From NCBI GenBank assembly GCA_030144725.1, contig JASKMD010000019.1, positions 3,470,179 through 3,534,178 on the forward strand: a DNA stretch of 64,000 bases. The letters are read 5' to 3'. This document shows positions 40,651-50,128 of this stretch, piece by piece. The translations under genes were made by a program, and so were the position numbers. Source of the DNA: Haematococcus lacustris. Lineage: Eukaryota; Chlorophyta; Chlorophyceae; Chlamydomonadales; Haematococcaceae. Positions within the stretch are counted from its first letter, which is position 1; each line of letters starts with the position of its first letter. The notes below the pieces were generated by a model. The model worked only from the letters and a program-made list of their open reading frames with translations. It ran no database searches and was not told where the DNA came from.

Positions 40651-43600
40651 CTACCCTCCCCCCCCTTTGGTAGCCCTGAGTCTGTAGCTTGTCTTTGCAA
40701 TAGAGTGGGCTGCCTCCATAGCGTGCCTAGTTAACTTGTTGAGCAGCTTGGTAGTGTTGGCTTGTGTGATCCCGAGGGTTAGGAGGTGTTGCCGTGTGTG
40801 CGCTTCGTAGGTTATGCCCCCTATGCCTAGTAGGATTGGTATGATAGCGACCATATGGTCTTCCTTGCGTATGGTCTCGGCTAAGTGGGTGTGTTGAGTG
40901 AGTGCCTTGTTTAATTGGTCCGTCCACCGTGAGTCCGAGCAGTATTTGATTTCTATGATACAGACCCGCTTGGTGTCCTTGCCGTCCTTGCTTGCCTTCT
41001 TATGAGGGAGCACCATGAGAATATCCGGCCTAGTGGTGTGTTTAGTATCTTCTGGTTTCAGTCCGAGTGTTTGGAGTGTTGTGTGTAGCGTGTCGCTCGG
41101 GAGGTCCAGGCTTTCCTTAGCGCCCTTCTCCCAGCTGCCGGTGTCCGCAAAGCTGATGTACCCGCCTAGGGTTCCCTTGCTTATAGCTTTAGTGATGAGG
41201 CGGCCCGCCCCGTTGTGCCTTTCTTGCACCATCGGTAGTGTCTCGCTGCAGCCCGAGAGGAGGTGAGTGGCGCTATCCGCCTCCCCGCAGAGCGGGCATC
41301 GGTCATCAGTCGCCCGTTTCCAGCGCATAGCTAGTTTCTGGTTGTATAGCCCTCCGGTACGATAGAGTAGGGCAGTGCGTTGCGCGTGGGTGGAGATGTT
41401 CGTGTCGATCATCACTCTTTCGCCTGCTCCTTTCGCCGCGGCTTTGGTGATCTCCTGAGTCATCTGGTAGTAGATACTGTCTTGATTGGCAAGGCCCAAC
41501 TTGTGTTTGCGGTGCATGTGTGCCCGCACGCTTTGGCGGCAATCCGGCAATGGGGCGGGGGATTCGCCGTCGGTTTCGTTGCTGAGCCAGTTCTTCGTCT
41601 CATTCCGTGTGGTCGGGCTGTAGGCCGGGGTGTTGGCGAGCTCTGGGTGTAGCGCCGCATACTTGGCGAGGGCATCGGCGCCTTCGTTGCCGATGATGCC
41701 CGAGTGGGCCCTGACTTTGTAGAAGTGGATCGTGGCGGGGCTGTCGATGATGAGGGTGGCGATAGCGGTCAGGATGTCGTTGTGTCTGTGGGTGATGAGC
41801 GACATCGGGTTAGCGAGGGCTCTGCGGATCTGGTAGAGGGAGCAAAGGCTATCGGTGGCGATACGTTTGGCCCCCGCTTCGAGTGCCGCGTGTATCGCCG
41901 TGAGTTCCGCCCTGTTAATGGTTTTGCTTTCTGGGTCGTTTAGGGCGGCTGTGATGAGGACGTTGTTCTCCGGGATATAGACCCCCGCCCCGACGCTCTC
42001 CGGAGCTGCCCCCGAGGTCTTAATGCAGCTGCCGTCCGTGTACGCGATCGTGGCCCATTCGGTGATGGCCATCCGTGGCTGCGTCGTGGAATGGTGCGTG
42101 AGTTGTTCGTGGCTGCGTTGGTGCCCCGAGGTGGGGAGGTCCCTGTCCAGCGGCAAGCGCATATGTTGTTTGTGACCGCTAGGGGGTGTGGCTGGCTGGC
42201 TTTGATTCGTTGGTCTGTTGCGGATTGGGTGTGTGTCTCGTTGAGGGTGGAGGGCAGTGGCAGTGCTTGCCAGCCAACCTTGGGGGTTGCCTTTGGTGAC
42301 GAGTTGTTGTCCTGCTGCATTCCAAATGACGTAGATGTGGAGTTTGGCGTGCTTGCCTGGCTTGGGGCATCTGGTCTTGGTGGGGGGTATGCTAGCCAGG
42401 TGCTGGCAGTACTCAGGGTACCGCCGCAGGGTGTTAATGTGTTTAGGGTAGGAGATGCCCTTTTTCCCAGGGATCAGCATGATGGTTGCCATGGCCTCCT
42501 CTTGAGTAGCTGAATGTATAGCATGGTTAATGCATTTCAGTGCCACTGCATCATCTGCCGGTACGTTCCATGTGGATAAGCCAGTGTGGCGAACCAGTAG
42601 GCAGTTGTGGTGTGCCCCAAAGGCCGTGTCGTTGGTGTCAGGGCTCCAATAGGTGGTGGTTTCTGGTCTAACTGTGAGTGGATCAGCCCATCTTTGCACG
42701 GTGCTTGGAAAGCTTCGTGTGGTGTGTAGGGTGTTAAGGGCTTTGTCTTGTGCCCCTCTCATGGGGTGGTGGCTGCTCTGTGCGTCCTGTCTCCTTAGTA
42801 GGGCCACTGCCTCTGTGGCCAGGTTGCGTGTGTGTGGTGTGTGTTGTAACCAAGCGTGTAGATGTTGGTGCTGGTCTTTTGTCAGGAGGCCAACTGTGCG
42901 ACCCGACTCGTCGTGGACCGTTACGTGTTGCACTAAGTCGTGCCGTGGCATAATGGGCTCCCCCGTGCTGAGGCTCATCGCGGGGGCGGTCATGTGGGGG
43001 TGCAGTTGGAGGAAGGTTTCGCAATTGCCCGTCCCGACGATGTCCGTCTGCGGGTTGATGGGGTAGGTGTGAAAGGTGGCCTTCGAGTGCAGGTTGTTGC
43101 ACCGGGGTAGCCAGGTGTGCGGGTCCGGTAGTCCCTGTCGGGTGTGGGCCGGCAGGTGCGCGTCGGGCCTCGCATGTCTGGCCTCTTGTATCTGCCTGTT
43201 TTCCTCGTCGTAGTCGTTGCGCTTTGCCATGTAGTCCAGGTGTGCCGTGATGAGCGGCGCCGGTTCGAGAGTGGGGTGCCAGTGTACTCGTATGAGGTCC
43301 GAGTGCGCTGACTGGCGCATGGTTGTCTTAAAGTCATTGCTGCCGAACTTGCATATAGGGCACAGCCAGTATCCTGGTTCCTTGTGTCCTGACAGGTGGG
43401 CTTCATCTAGGCAGGCTGGGTGGTAGGCCCTCTTGCAGTTATGGCACGTTGGGCTGTCTCCTCTTGGTAGCCAGCACAGCTCACAAGTGCATACGTCTTT
43501 AGCCTCTTCCCTGCTGATGGTCTCTATGTGTGTGGGTGTATAGCCTTCTTCTGCACATAGTGGTAATGCCCATCTATCTATGACTGTGGGCTTCCAATGC

Positions 43601-46600
43601 ACCTTGTAGTAGTTTTCCTTGTTGATGCCGTCCCATTGCCAGCCATCTATGCTGGTAATGGCCTCTTGGTGGCCGTACATGGCCCCAAGTATGCAGCCTA
43701 GGTTCTTGGATTTACATCGGCAGGCTTTATCCACCTTCCAGCTGGAAAGTCCTGGGAGGTCAAGGCCTACTATGCGCACTATATCTTGCGGAATAGTTTG
43801 GGTCTGTCTGCCCTCATTGTTCCGTTTCGTGCCCGCCTTGGGTGGGTTGGGCTTCGTTGGGGCCGATTTTGTTGCTCGTTGCTCTCGTTTCAGCAGTCGT
43901 GAGCTCGTCCGAATGGCCTCATGGACTGCCGCTGCGGCCCGGTCCGCCGTTGCTGGTTGCGTTGCGTGCATGACCGCATACGCTTTCATATCCATGTAGC
44001 GAGCTCTGGTGTCAGGCACTGCGGGTGTGGGCGCAAGTTCCGTGAGGCCCGCGGCCCAGGGTGTGATTTTGCGTTGGTCGGGCGGGAGGTCGAGTGATGT
44101 GTTGCGGCTGTCTCGGATGGCACGCGTTGCGGTCGCATCTGGGCATGAGGGTTGGGCCGCCATGGCCGCGAGTTTGTTGAGGGCGATGATGTGCTTCTGC
44201 TTGACTTTTTTCCCGTACTTCGATGTGAGCATGTTACCCGTGATGATGTGTGTGTTGCCCTTGCAGCTGAGCTCAGAAGCATGCGTGATGCCTAGGCTTT
44301 TGAGGCAGGTGATGCTGGCACTAACGACATCGTGTGCTTGGGAGCTGCTGGTCTGTGTGATGAGGCGGCCGAGTGTTTGGCACTCTTCATGGTAGAGAGG
44401 TAGCCCCTCTTCCGTGGCCGACAGCCCGGATATAGAGGCATAGACCAGCTGCCTTGCCCTAAGGGTGTGATGGAGAAGGGTGAGAATGCGGTGTCCTTGT
44501 GTGCTAGCCTGGGTACTGAGCCATGTGATTTGTTTGTGCAGCATGCTCCTCGAGATGTGGGCGTGTGCCGCATCTGTGGACTGGAGGCTGTGTGTGAGGG
44601 CTGTCGTGTTGCGGGCGTGGTACTCTTGGGCAGTAGAGCTAATGCCTATGCCTAGCTTGCCAGCGTCTTCTCTGATGATGGCGTTGGGCGTTCCCAGGGG
44701 GAGTCTGAGTTTGAGCTTAACGCATTGATTGATGGATCTGTCGTACAGCTCAAGGTCCCCTGGGGTGCAGGGCACGGCACAGAAGCTGTAGGCTAGGCTG
44801 GGTATGACGGCGGTGCGGATGATGTGTATGGCCTGTCTGGCACTGGCAAAGGAGCGTCTGAGTCTCTCGAGTTTTTGGCGGAGCTGGGTGATCATAGCGG
44901 TGTGTTGTGGTTTCCAGTCCAGCGTCATGGTGATGAGCACACCCAGGTAGGTGAATGGTGAGGTCGGGCGGTGGTAGGTGACGGGTTTCCCTTGTAGGCT
45001 GACGGTTCGGAGTTGTTGGCTGGCCCGCTTATCCGCTTCGGCCGCGTTGCTGCACATGCCTGTTTCGACCGAGTGATGGAGCGCCGCTGTAGCGAGGGTT
45101 TTACTGTGTGAGATGATGAGGTGACCCCAGTCCGAGAAGGCTGAGAGTTTGTCCGCTTGGCATCGGAGGTTGCGAAGGGTGTTGCAGAGTATAGCTATGT
45201 CATCTGCATAGTCGATGCTGCTGACGGTGGCGCGTACCCCGCTGTCGGCCGTTGCTGATTTGAATTTATAGCCCCTCGCGCCCACTTGCAGCCATCGCAG
45301 GAGGGGTTCGATGTAAATGAGAAATAGGAAGGGCGAGAGAGAGTCGCCTTGTATGGTGCCCCGGTTGACGGGTACCGGGTCAGTATGGCCGTACGGGGTT
45401 TTAAAGCGCGTTGTAGCGCCCGTGTATAGGTCCTTTACTGCGTCCGTCGCGTCCGTGGGGAAGCCTAGGTCATGCATGATCCAGAGTAGTTTGTCTTGGC
45501 AGGTGGTGTTGAACGCACTGGTGAAGTCGACCAGGAGCGCGTAGATATCTGCCTTGGCCAGTTTAGCATCCTCAAGGGCCATGACAAGCATCTGCAGCTG
45601 TTGTGTGGTGTTCCTGTGGGTGCGGAACCCGGCCTGGTTCTTGCTGAGCATCCCATTAGCTTCAGCATACTCAGACAGCGTCTTGGTAATGAGGCTGGTC
45701 CATAGCTTATAAACGGTGTTGGCTAGGCCCACTGGTCTGTAGGCATTAAGATCTGTTTCCTGGCCCTTGTCTTTGTAAAGCAGGCAGGTGTCACTGGTTT
45801 TCCATGTTGTGGGTGTGCAGCCTGTTGCCCACATGATGATGAAGAGCTGGTGGATGGTGTCCCGTATCTCCCATGGCAGCATCTTGATGATTTCATTTTC
45901 TACGCCGTCTGGTCCCGGGGCCTTGCCTCCCGCCAGCCTGCTGAGGCATTCCTGGAAGCCTGCCTTGTCCATGATGGCTGTGTGCAGCCAGTGTATGTTT
46001 TGGCATGCGTGCAGTGCGAAGGCGTCGTCTGCTTTGGCGCGAGCCCACGGGTAGTTTCGTGTCTGTGTAGTAATGTAGTGGCCAGTCTTGGGGGTCGGGG
46101 CCGACAGCTTCTGCCCATATGCGGCGGTGATTATCCGGTTAAGGTCGGCAGGGGCGGTGCATATGGTTTTGGTGTCAGGATCAGCTAGCGCCTGCAGGCC
46201 TTTGTGGTCGGTGCGGGATGGGCGTAGGATACGTTTGTTAGCCTTCTTGGGCTGGGTGCTGATCAGTTGTTGCATTCTGGCGCGAGCTTGTGCGATGGCG
46301 AGTGCGGAGTCATCGTCGTCTAGTTGGTGGATTTGGTCGCGGTACGAGTTGGTCAGCCGGGCGAGCGCGGCCTGCACGTGGTTTTCGGTTGGGTCTTCGC
46401 CCTGGCGCGCTTGCACCGCCTCCCTTGTTTCCGCATTCGTCGTATCTGTCTCTGGGACAAGTTCATCGATGGTTGGGTGCACGTTGTTTTGCTTGAAAAA
46501 CACTCTAGCCTTCCGGCTGAGTTCTCTGGTGGTTTTAAGCTTTTTGCCTAGTGCCTGTCTAATCCTACACATGGTCCTGCGTTGGTAGTGTTGGCCTCCC

Positions 46601-49527
46601 CTTGTTAGGGTCTTAGTATTGCATGTCTTTAGAGCTGCCGTCCTGCAGGTTTGTAGGAGGTGCGTAAGCATGGTGGCTGCGGTGTCTACAGCTTCCCTGG
46701 CCGGGCGTCCTGCCACTGATGTCAGGCGCTGTGGTTGTTGAGGGTTAGTCTTGTCAAGTGTAGCCAGGTGGTGGGTAGCCTCTGTGTATATGGGGGCTAA
46801 GAAGGCTGTCAGTTCTGCGTGCAATTGTGGGACGCCTGAGCTGGGTTGTTGCACTGCCAGGCGGTATGCTTCCCTGTCCTTATTGGTAACGGGGGTGGTG
46901 AGGATGGTGTAGCTGTGCTTCGGTGGTTTGTGTGGGGCTGCCAGGTCTATGCCCAGGCGGGCTGTATTCAGTGCGGCGGTGAGTGGCCTGTGGTCGCTCA
47001 GATAGGCGTTGGTATCGACGTGCGTGCGGTGCTCAGGACCGTGTCTTGCGTCGCGTGTTAGGATAGCGTCGATGCGGCTGTTGCAGTGCGGTTGCTGGTA
47101 GGTCCAGGCCCGGTCGCCGGGATCAGCTTCCTTCAGTTGCATTTCTGTGGCGAAGCCCCTCATCATGCTGTCTTGTGTGTATTCAGTGTGCTCGGAGCGA
47201 TCCTCTGTTTTCATCGTGGCGTTGATATCGCCCGCCAGGATGAGTGAGCCGGGCAGGTGGCCCGTGGCTGTTCGTATATGCTCTTGCATTTTCTCGCGCA
47301 GTGAGAGCGCTTCGCCATTGGACCCCGACGGCCAGTACGTGGCGATGATGGTGAGCTGTTCGCACTGGTGTTGGTTGAGGGTCAGGATGACGCATCGTGC
47401 ATTTACCTCAGCATCGATGCTCGGTGAGAGCATAGTGGCTTGCATTTGGATGGCTAAGTTGTGTTTGATGCCTATTAGTACTTCACTGTGGCCTCTGTGT
47501 CGGTGTGTCGTATAATCTGGCATGACTCTCTTCAGCCAGCCAGAGCCTGGATTGTTGCTCCTGGGCTGGGTCATGGTTTCAGTTAGGATCAGGATGTCCG
47601 GGCTGTGCTGGTGCACAAGGTTGAGGACGTCGTTCCTGGACCTATGAAGGCTTCTAACGTTCAGGGTCGTTAGTGTGATATGCTGTCGGTTGTGTGTTGG
47701 TTGTGGCTGCCGGGTTGGCAAGGTGCTGTGTTGTGGGTGTGGTCCTGGGTGCTCAGTGGGGTATCGTAGGTTATCAGTGGGGGGTGGCGGTGTTGTGGGG
47801 ATGGCGGCGGGGGGTGGAGTGGGGGCTGTGTTTAGGTATCTGTACATCAGGGTCTGTGTGTGCGAGTCCTTGGTTTGCGCTCTTGGCTTGGTCCGTTTTT
47901 TGTCTACGATAGTGCCCGATGATGTGGGCCGTTTACTGCTGCTTGACCGGTCTTGTAGAGTGGGGAGAGTGACTGTGGGGGCGACCTGGCGCAGTCGCGG
48001 CCGGGCCTGCTTGTCTGTCGGGTGGGTGTCTGCTGTGGCTGTTAGTATGCGCTTGTAACTCGCTGGTTGTGCAGTGGGTAGCGGCCGGTCTGTTCGGGGG
48101 GTGTGCGCGGGTTGTGTGCCCAGGTCTTGGGTAGTAAGGTCGATGTGGGTGGTACGTAGATGTTGTTCCAGCTGCTCCGTTGTGGCGCGCCTTGTAGGGT
48201 CAGCTAGCCAGCATAGTGGGTGGATGAGGTTAGTATCAGCCGCGTCGCCCTTTTTAATTTGAACGAGCATGCCATGCAGCTGGAGCCAGTCTTCCGGGGT
48301 GTCCAACCGGCGTGGGTGGCCGCGTTCCGAGTCCAACCAGTGCCATGCGTTGTTAATGTGGCGGATGGTGGTAGCGTGATTGTGAGTAATGAGGATGGCG
48401 GCTGTGTTAGTGTAGCTGTCCGTCTTGCCCGTGAGCGTGGTGAGGAGCTCGGGTGTGATGTTGTTGTTGTAGGTGGTTGTGGTTGGAGGGCATAGGTGGA
48501 GGTCCTTGTGGTGGTGGTATAGGTAGTGGTTTATGGTGGAGATGGTGAAGTTGCCAGATTCCTCGTAGATGTGTGGGAGGCTGCTACGTAGTGGTATCAG
48601 CCTTTGCTCCTGCCTTGCCTGATTGGCTAGCTCCTGGATGTGTGTATCAAGTGCTTTACAGTGTGTGATAACGTCCTCAGGCCTGATCATTGGGTTCCCC
48701 ATGGCCATGTTGAGGGCGTGCACTAGGCAGCATTGTTTATATTGCGTTTCCATGTAGCAGTGGGGCGGGGTCTGGTTGTCTTCCTTGTGGCTGATGATGT
48801 GGCGAATACCTTGTCGGCTGGTGGCCATGGTTTGGGCTGGTGTAGCTGCTGGGTCAGGTGCAATGACGAACACCTCGTGGAAGTGATTCGTGTAAGAATG
48901 CGACAGCTCGCAGATGGCTATAGCTGATTTACTGGAGCTGTCGGAGTCTAGGAGCTTCCACTGCCCACCCAACTTCCTGAGCGCCATGCTGTGGCCGTTT
49001 GTTTTGCACAAAAAGTTGAGTGTGGCGTACTCTATCGCTATGGTGTCGAAGTTGTCGTCGTTCCAATCGTCTGTGGTGCGTAGTTGAGCGACACTCTTAA
49101 TAGTGAGGCCGTATTTGTATCGAAGGTATAGGTGAATGACCTCGTCGCTGAAAGCACCCCCGTCCCCGCGTGCGGTGTGCCACGCCTTCTTGTCGCCTTC
49201 GTCGTGCAATGTTTTCTGCCAGGTTATCCAAAAATTATGTAGGTCCTCAGGCTTCACCCATGGCTTGCCAGCTGCATTGTTTAGGGAGTGGGCCTGGCAA
49301 TTGCGGTTTACCTGTGCTTCAAAAAACCGGGGGTTAGGGTTAACTTCTGGATGATGCTCCTCATAGTGGGATGGGCCTGGGTTGGCTTCAATATCACCTC
49401 CTGCTAGCAACAGCCAGCCTATATAGAGCAAGTAGATAGCACTGTAGCAGGGGGACATGACGCCAAGGCAATGGGCTAGCTTGGTTAAAAGGGCTGGGAT
49501 GCCCATGCGGGTAGGCAGATCAGGCAT
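40651..49527 (-). CDS. LINE polyprotein with 2A, two Josephin-like proteases, APE, RT, PHD, RNase H, PD-(D/E)XK
   Basis: About 2,958 residues if started at the ATG at 49527; the frame stays open up to the gap, so an earlier start is possible. Approximate residues: hydrophobic leader 10-42; 2A motif 45-52; Josephin-like domain 1 with C77, H179, D194; a second such domain with C267, H384, D399; APE 617-850 (LNVRSL, LTETM, AGDINA, RIDAIL, LSDHRPL); RT around 1250-1560 with YADD at 1440 (45199-45210); PHD finger 2012-2060; RNase H 2490-2615; zinc knuckle CPLCGEADSATHLLSGC near 2745; PD...EIK 2830-2860. The region 1570-2000 and the region 2200-2440 are unassigned. It would perform target-primed reverse transcription with two endonuclease types. 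Confidence 0.92.
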   Translation of the reverse strand: MPDLPTRMGIPALLTKLAHCLGVMSPCYSAIYLLYIGWLLLAGGDIEANPGPSHYEEHHPEVNPNPRFFEAQVNRNCQAHSLNNAAGKPWVKPEDLHNFWITWQKTLHDEGDKKAWHTARGDGGAFSDEVIHLYLRYKYGLTIKSVAQLRTTDDWNDDNFDTIAIEYATLNFLCKTNGHSMALRKLGGQWKLLDSDSSSKSAIAICELSHSYTNHFHEVFVIAPDPAATPAQTMATSRQGIRHIISHKEDNQTPPHCYMETQYKQCCLVHALNMAMGNPMIRPEDVITHCKALDTHIQELANQARQEQRLIPLRSSLPHIYEESGNFTISTINHYLYHHHKDLHLCPPTTTTYNNNITPELLTTLTGKTDSYTNTAAILITHNHATTIRHINNAWHWLDSERGHPRRLDTPEDWLQLHGMLVQIKKGDAADTNLIHPLCWLADPTRRATTEQLEQHLRTTHIDLTTQDLGTQPAHTPRTDRPLPTAQPASYKRILTATADTHPTDKQARPRLRQVAPTVTLPTLQDRSSSSKRPTSSGTIVDKKRTKPRAQTKDSHTQTLMYRYLNTAPTPPPAAIPTTPPPPTDNLRYPTEHPGPHPQHSTLPTRQPQPTHNRQHITLTTLNVRSLHRSRNDVLNLVHQHSPDILILTETMTQPRSNNPGSGWLKRVMPDYTTHRHRGHSEVLIGIKHNLAIQMQATMLSPSIDAEVNARCVILTLNQHQCEQLTIIATYWPSGSNGEALSLREKMQEHIRTATGHLPGSLILAGDINATMKTEDRSEHTEYTQDSMMRGFATEMQLKEADPGDRAWTYQQPHCNSRIDAILTRDARHGPEHRTHVDTNAYLSDHRPLTAALNTARLGIDLAAPHKPPKHSYTILTTPVTNKDREAYRLAVQQPSSGVPQLHAELTAFLAPIYTEATHHLATLDKTNPQQPQRLTSVAGRPAREAVDTAATMLTHLLQTCRTAALKTCNTKTLTRGGQHYQRRTMCRIRQALGKKLKTTRELSRKARVFFKQNNVHPTIDELVPETDTTNAETREAVQARQGEDPTENHVQAALARLTNSYRDQIHQLDDDDSALAIAQARARMQQLISTQPKKANKRILRPSRTDHKGLQALADPDTKTICTAPADLNRIITAAYGQKLSAPTPKTGHYITTQTRNYPWARAKADDAFALHACQNIHWLHTAIMDKAGFQECLSRLAGGKAPGPDGVENEIIKMLPWEIRDTIHQLFIIMWATGCTPTTWKTSDTCLLYKDKGQETDLNAYRPVGLANTVYKLWTSLITKTLSEYAEANGMLSKNQAGFRTHRNTTQQLQMLVMALEDAKLAKADIYALLVDFTSAFNTTCQDKLLWIMHDLGFPTDATDAVKDLYTGATTRFKTPYGHTDPVPVNRGTIQGDSLSPFLFLIYIEPLLRWLQVGARGYKFKSATADSGVRATVSSIDYADDIAILCNTLRNLRCQADKLSAFSDWGHLIISHSKTLATAALHHSVETGMCSNAAEADKRASQQLRTVSLQGKPVTYHRPTSPFTYLGVLITMTLDWKPQHTAMITQLRQKLERLRRSFASARQAIHIIRTAVIPSLAYSFCAVPCTPGDLELYDRSINQCVKLKLRLPLGTPNAIIREDAGKLGIGISSTAQEYHARNTTALTHSLQSTDAAHAHISRSMLHKQITWLSTQASTQGHRILTLLHHTLRARQLVYASISGLSATEEGLPLYHEECQTLGRLITQTSSSQAHDVVSASITCLKSLGITHASELSCKGNTHIITGNMLTSKYGKKVKQKHIIALNKLAAMAAQPSCPDATATRAIRDSRNTSLDLPPDQRKITPWAAGLTELAPTPAVPDTRARYMDMKAYAVMHATQPATADRAAAAVHEAIRTSSRLLKREQRATKSAPTKPNPPKAGTKRNNEGRQTQTIPQDIVRIVGLDLPGLSSWKVDKACRCKSKNLGCILGAMYGHQEAITSIDGWQWDGINKENYYKVHWKPTVIDRWALPLCAEEGYTPTHIETISREEAKDVCTCELCWLPRGDSPTCHNCKRAYHPACLDEAHLSGHKEPGYWLCPICKFGSNDFKTTMRQSAHSDLIRVHWHPTLEPAPLITAHLDYMAKRNDYDEENRQIQEARHARPDAHLPAHTRQGLPDPHTWLPRCNNLHSKATFHTYPINPQTDIVGTGNCETFLQLHPHMTAPAMSLSTGEPIMPRHDLVQHVTVHDESGRTVGLLTKDQHQHLHAWLQHTPHTRNLATEAVALLRRQDAQSSHHPMRGAQDKALNTLHTTRSFPSTVQRWADPLTVRPETTTYWSPDTNDTAFGAHHNCLLVRHTGLSTWNVPADDAVALKCINHAIHSATQEEAMATIMLIPGKKGISYPKHINTLRRYPEYCQHLASIPPTKTRCPKPGKHAKLHIYVIWNAAGQQLVTKGNPQGWLASTATALHPQRDTHPIRNRPTNQSQPATPPSGHKQHMRLPLDRDLPTSGHQRSHEQLTHHSTTQPRMAITEWATIAYTDGSCIKTSGAAPESVGAGVYIPENNVLITAALNDPESKTINRAELTAIHAALEAGAKRIATDSLCSLYQIRRALANPMSLITHRHNDILTAIATLIIDSPATIHFYKVRAHSGIIGNEGADALAKYAALHPELANTPAYSPTTRNETKNWLSNETDGESPAPLPDCRQSVRAHMHRKHKLGLANQDSIYYQMTQEITKAAAKGAGERVMIDTNISTHAQRTALLYRTGGLYNQKLAMRWKRATDDRCPLCGEADSATHLLSGCSETLPMVQERHNGAGRLITKAISKGTLGGYISFADTGSWEKGAKESLDLPSDTLHTTLQTLGLKPEDTKHTTRPDILMVLPHKKASKDGKDTKRVCIIEIKYCSDSRWTDQLNKALTQHTHLAETIRKEDHMVAIIPILLGIGGITYEAHTRQHLLTLGITQANTTKLLNKLTRHAMEAAHSIAKTSYRLRATKGGGG
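49372..49413 (-). other. 2A (stop-carry-on) motif at the LINE N-terminus
   Basis: The minus strand codes LLLAGGDIEANPGP (DIEANPGP at 49395-49372). It matches the 2A consensus D-V/I-E-x-N-P-G-P, where the ribosome skips the last Gly-Pro bond. The preceding residues (YSAIYLLYIGWLLLAGG) are hydrophobic and could also act as a signal sequence, as reported for 2A-bearing proteins of sea urchins. Confidence 0.85.
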
Positions 49528-49541
49528 GCGGTTGATGCGCA

Positions 49542-50041
49542 NNNNNNNNNNNNNNNNNNNNNNNNNNNNNNNNNNNNNNNNNNNNNNNNNNNNNNNNNNN
49601 NNNNNNNNNNNNNNNNNNNNNNNNNNNNNNNNNNNNNNNNNNNNNNNNNNNNNNNNNNNNNNNNNNNNNNNNNNNNNNNNNNNNNNNNNNNNNNNNNNNN
49701 NNNNNNNNNNNNNNNNNNNNNNNNNNNNNNNNNNNNNNNNNNNNNNNNNNNNNNNNNNNNNNNNNNNNNNNNNNNNNNNNNNNNNNNNNNNNNNNNNNNN
49801 NNNNNNNNNNNNNNNNNNNNNNNNNNNNNNNNNNNNNNNNNNNNNNNNNNNNNNNNNNNNNNNNNNNNNNNNNNNNNNNNNNNNNNNNNNNNNNNNNNNN
49901 NNNNNNNNNNNNNNNNNNNNNNNNNNNNNNNNNNNNNNNNNNNNNNNNNNNNNNNNNNNNNNNNNNNNNNNNNNNNNNNNNNNNNNNNNNNNNNNNNNNN
50001 NNNNNNNNNNNNNNNNNNNNNNNNNNNNNNNNNNNNNNNNN
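49542..50041. other. Assembly gap (500 N)
   Basis: Exactly 500 N between the LINE N-terminal coding end and an intron of the transporter gene. True distance unknown. Confidence 0.99.
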
Positions 50042-50128
50042 AATCCCTTCCACCGCTTGCTGCCTGCCTGCCTGCCTCCTCCTGCTGGTGCCTTCTGCTG
50101 CTGCTGCTGCCCCCCCCTGCCCCCCCAG

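Larger units (their letters stand above)
40551..49541 (-). mobile_element. Dualen-like LINE copy 2, near full length, inserted in Ty3 pol
   Basis: The 3' end (40551) abuts the 12-bp duplication at 40539-40550 within the Ty3 pol frame. A 3' UTR of 100 bp is followed upstream by one huge open frame that reaches the gap at 49542. The expected 5' region and the second target duplication are not next to it; matching sequence is at 1-2302. Confidence 0.95.
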
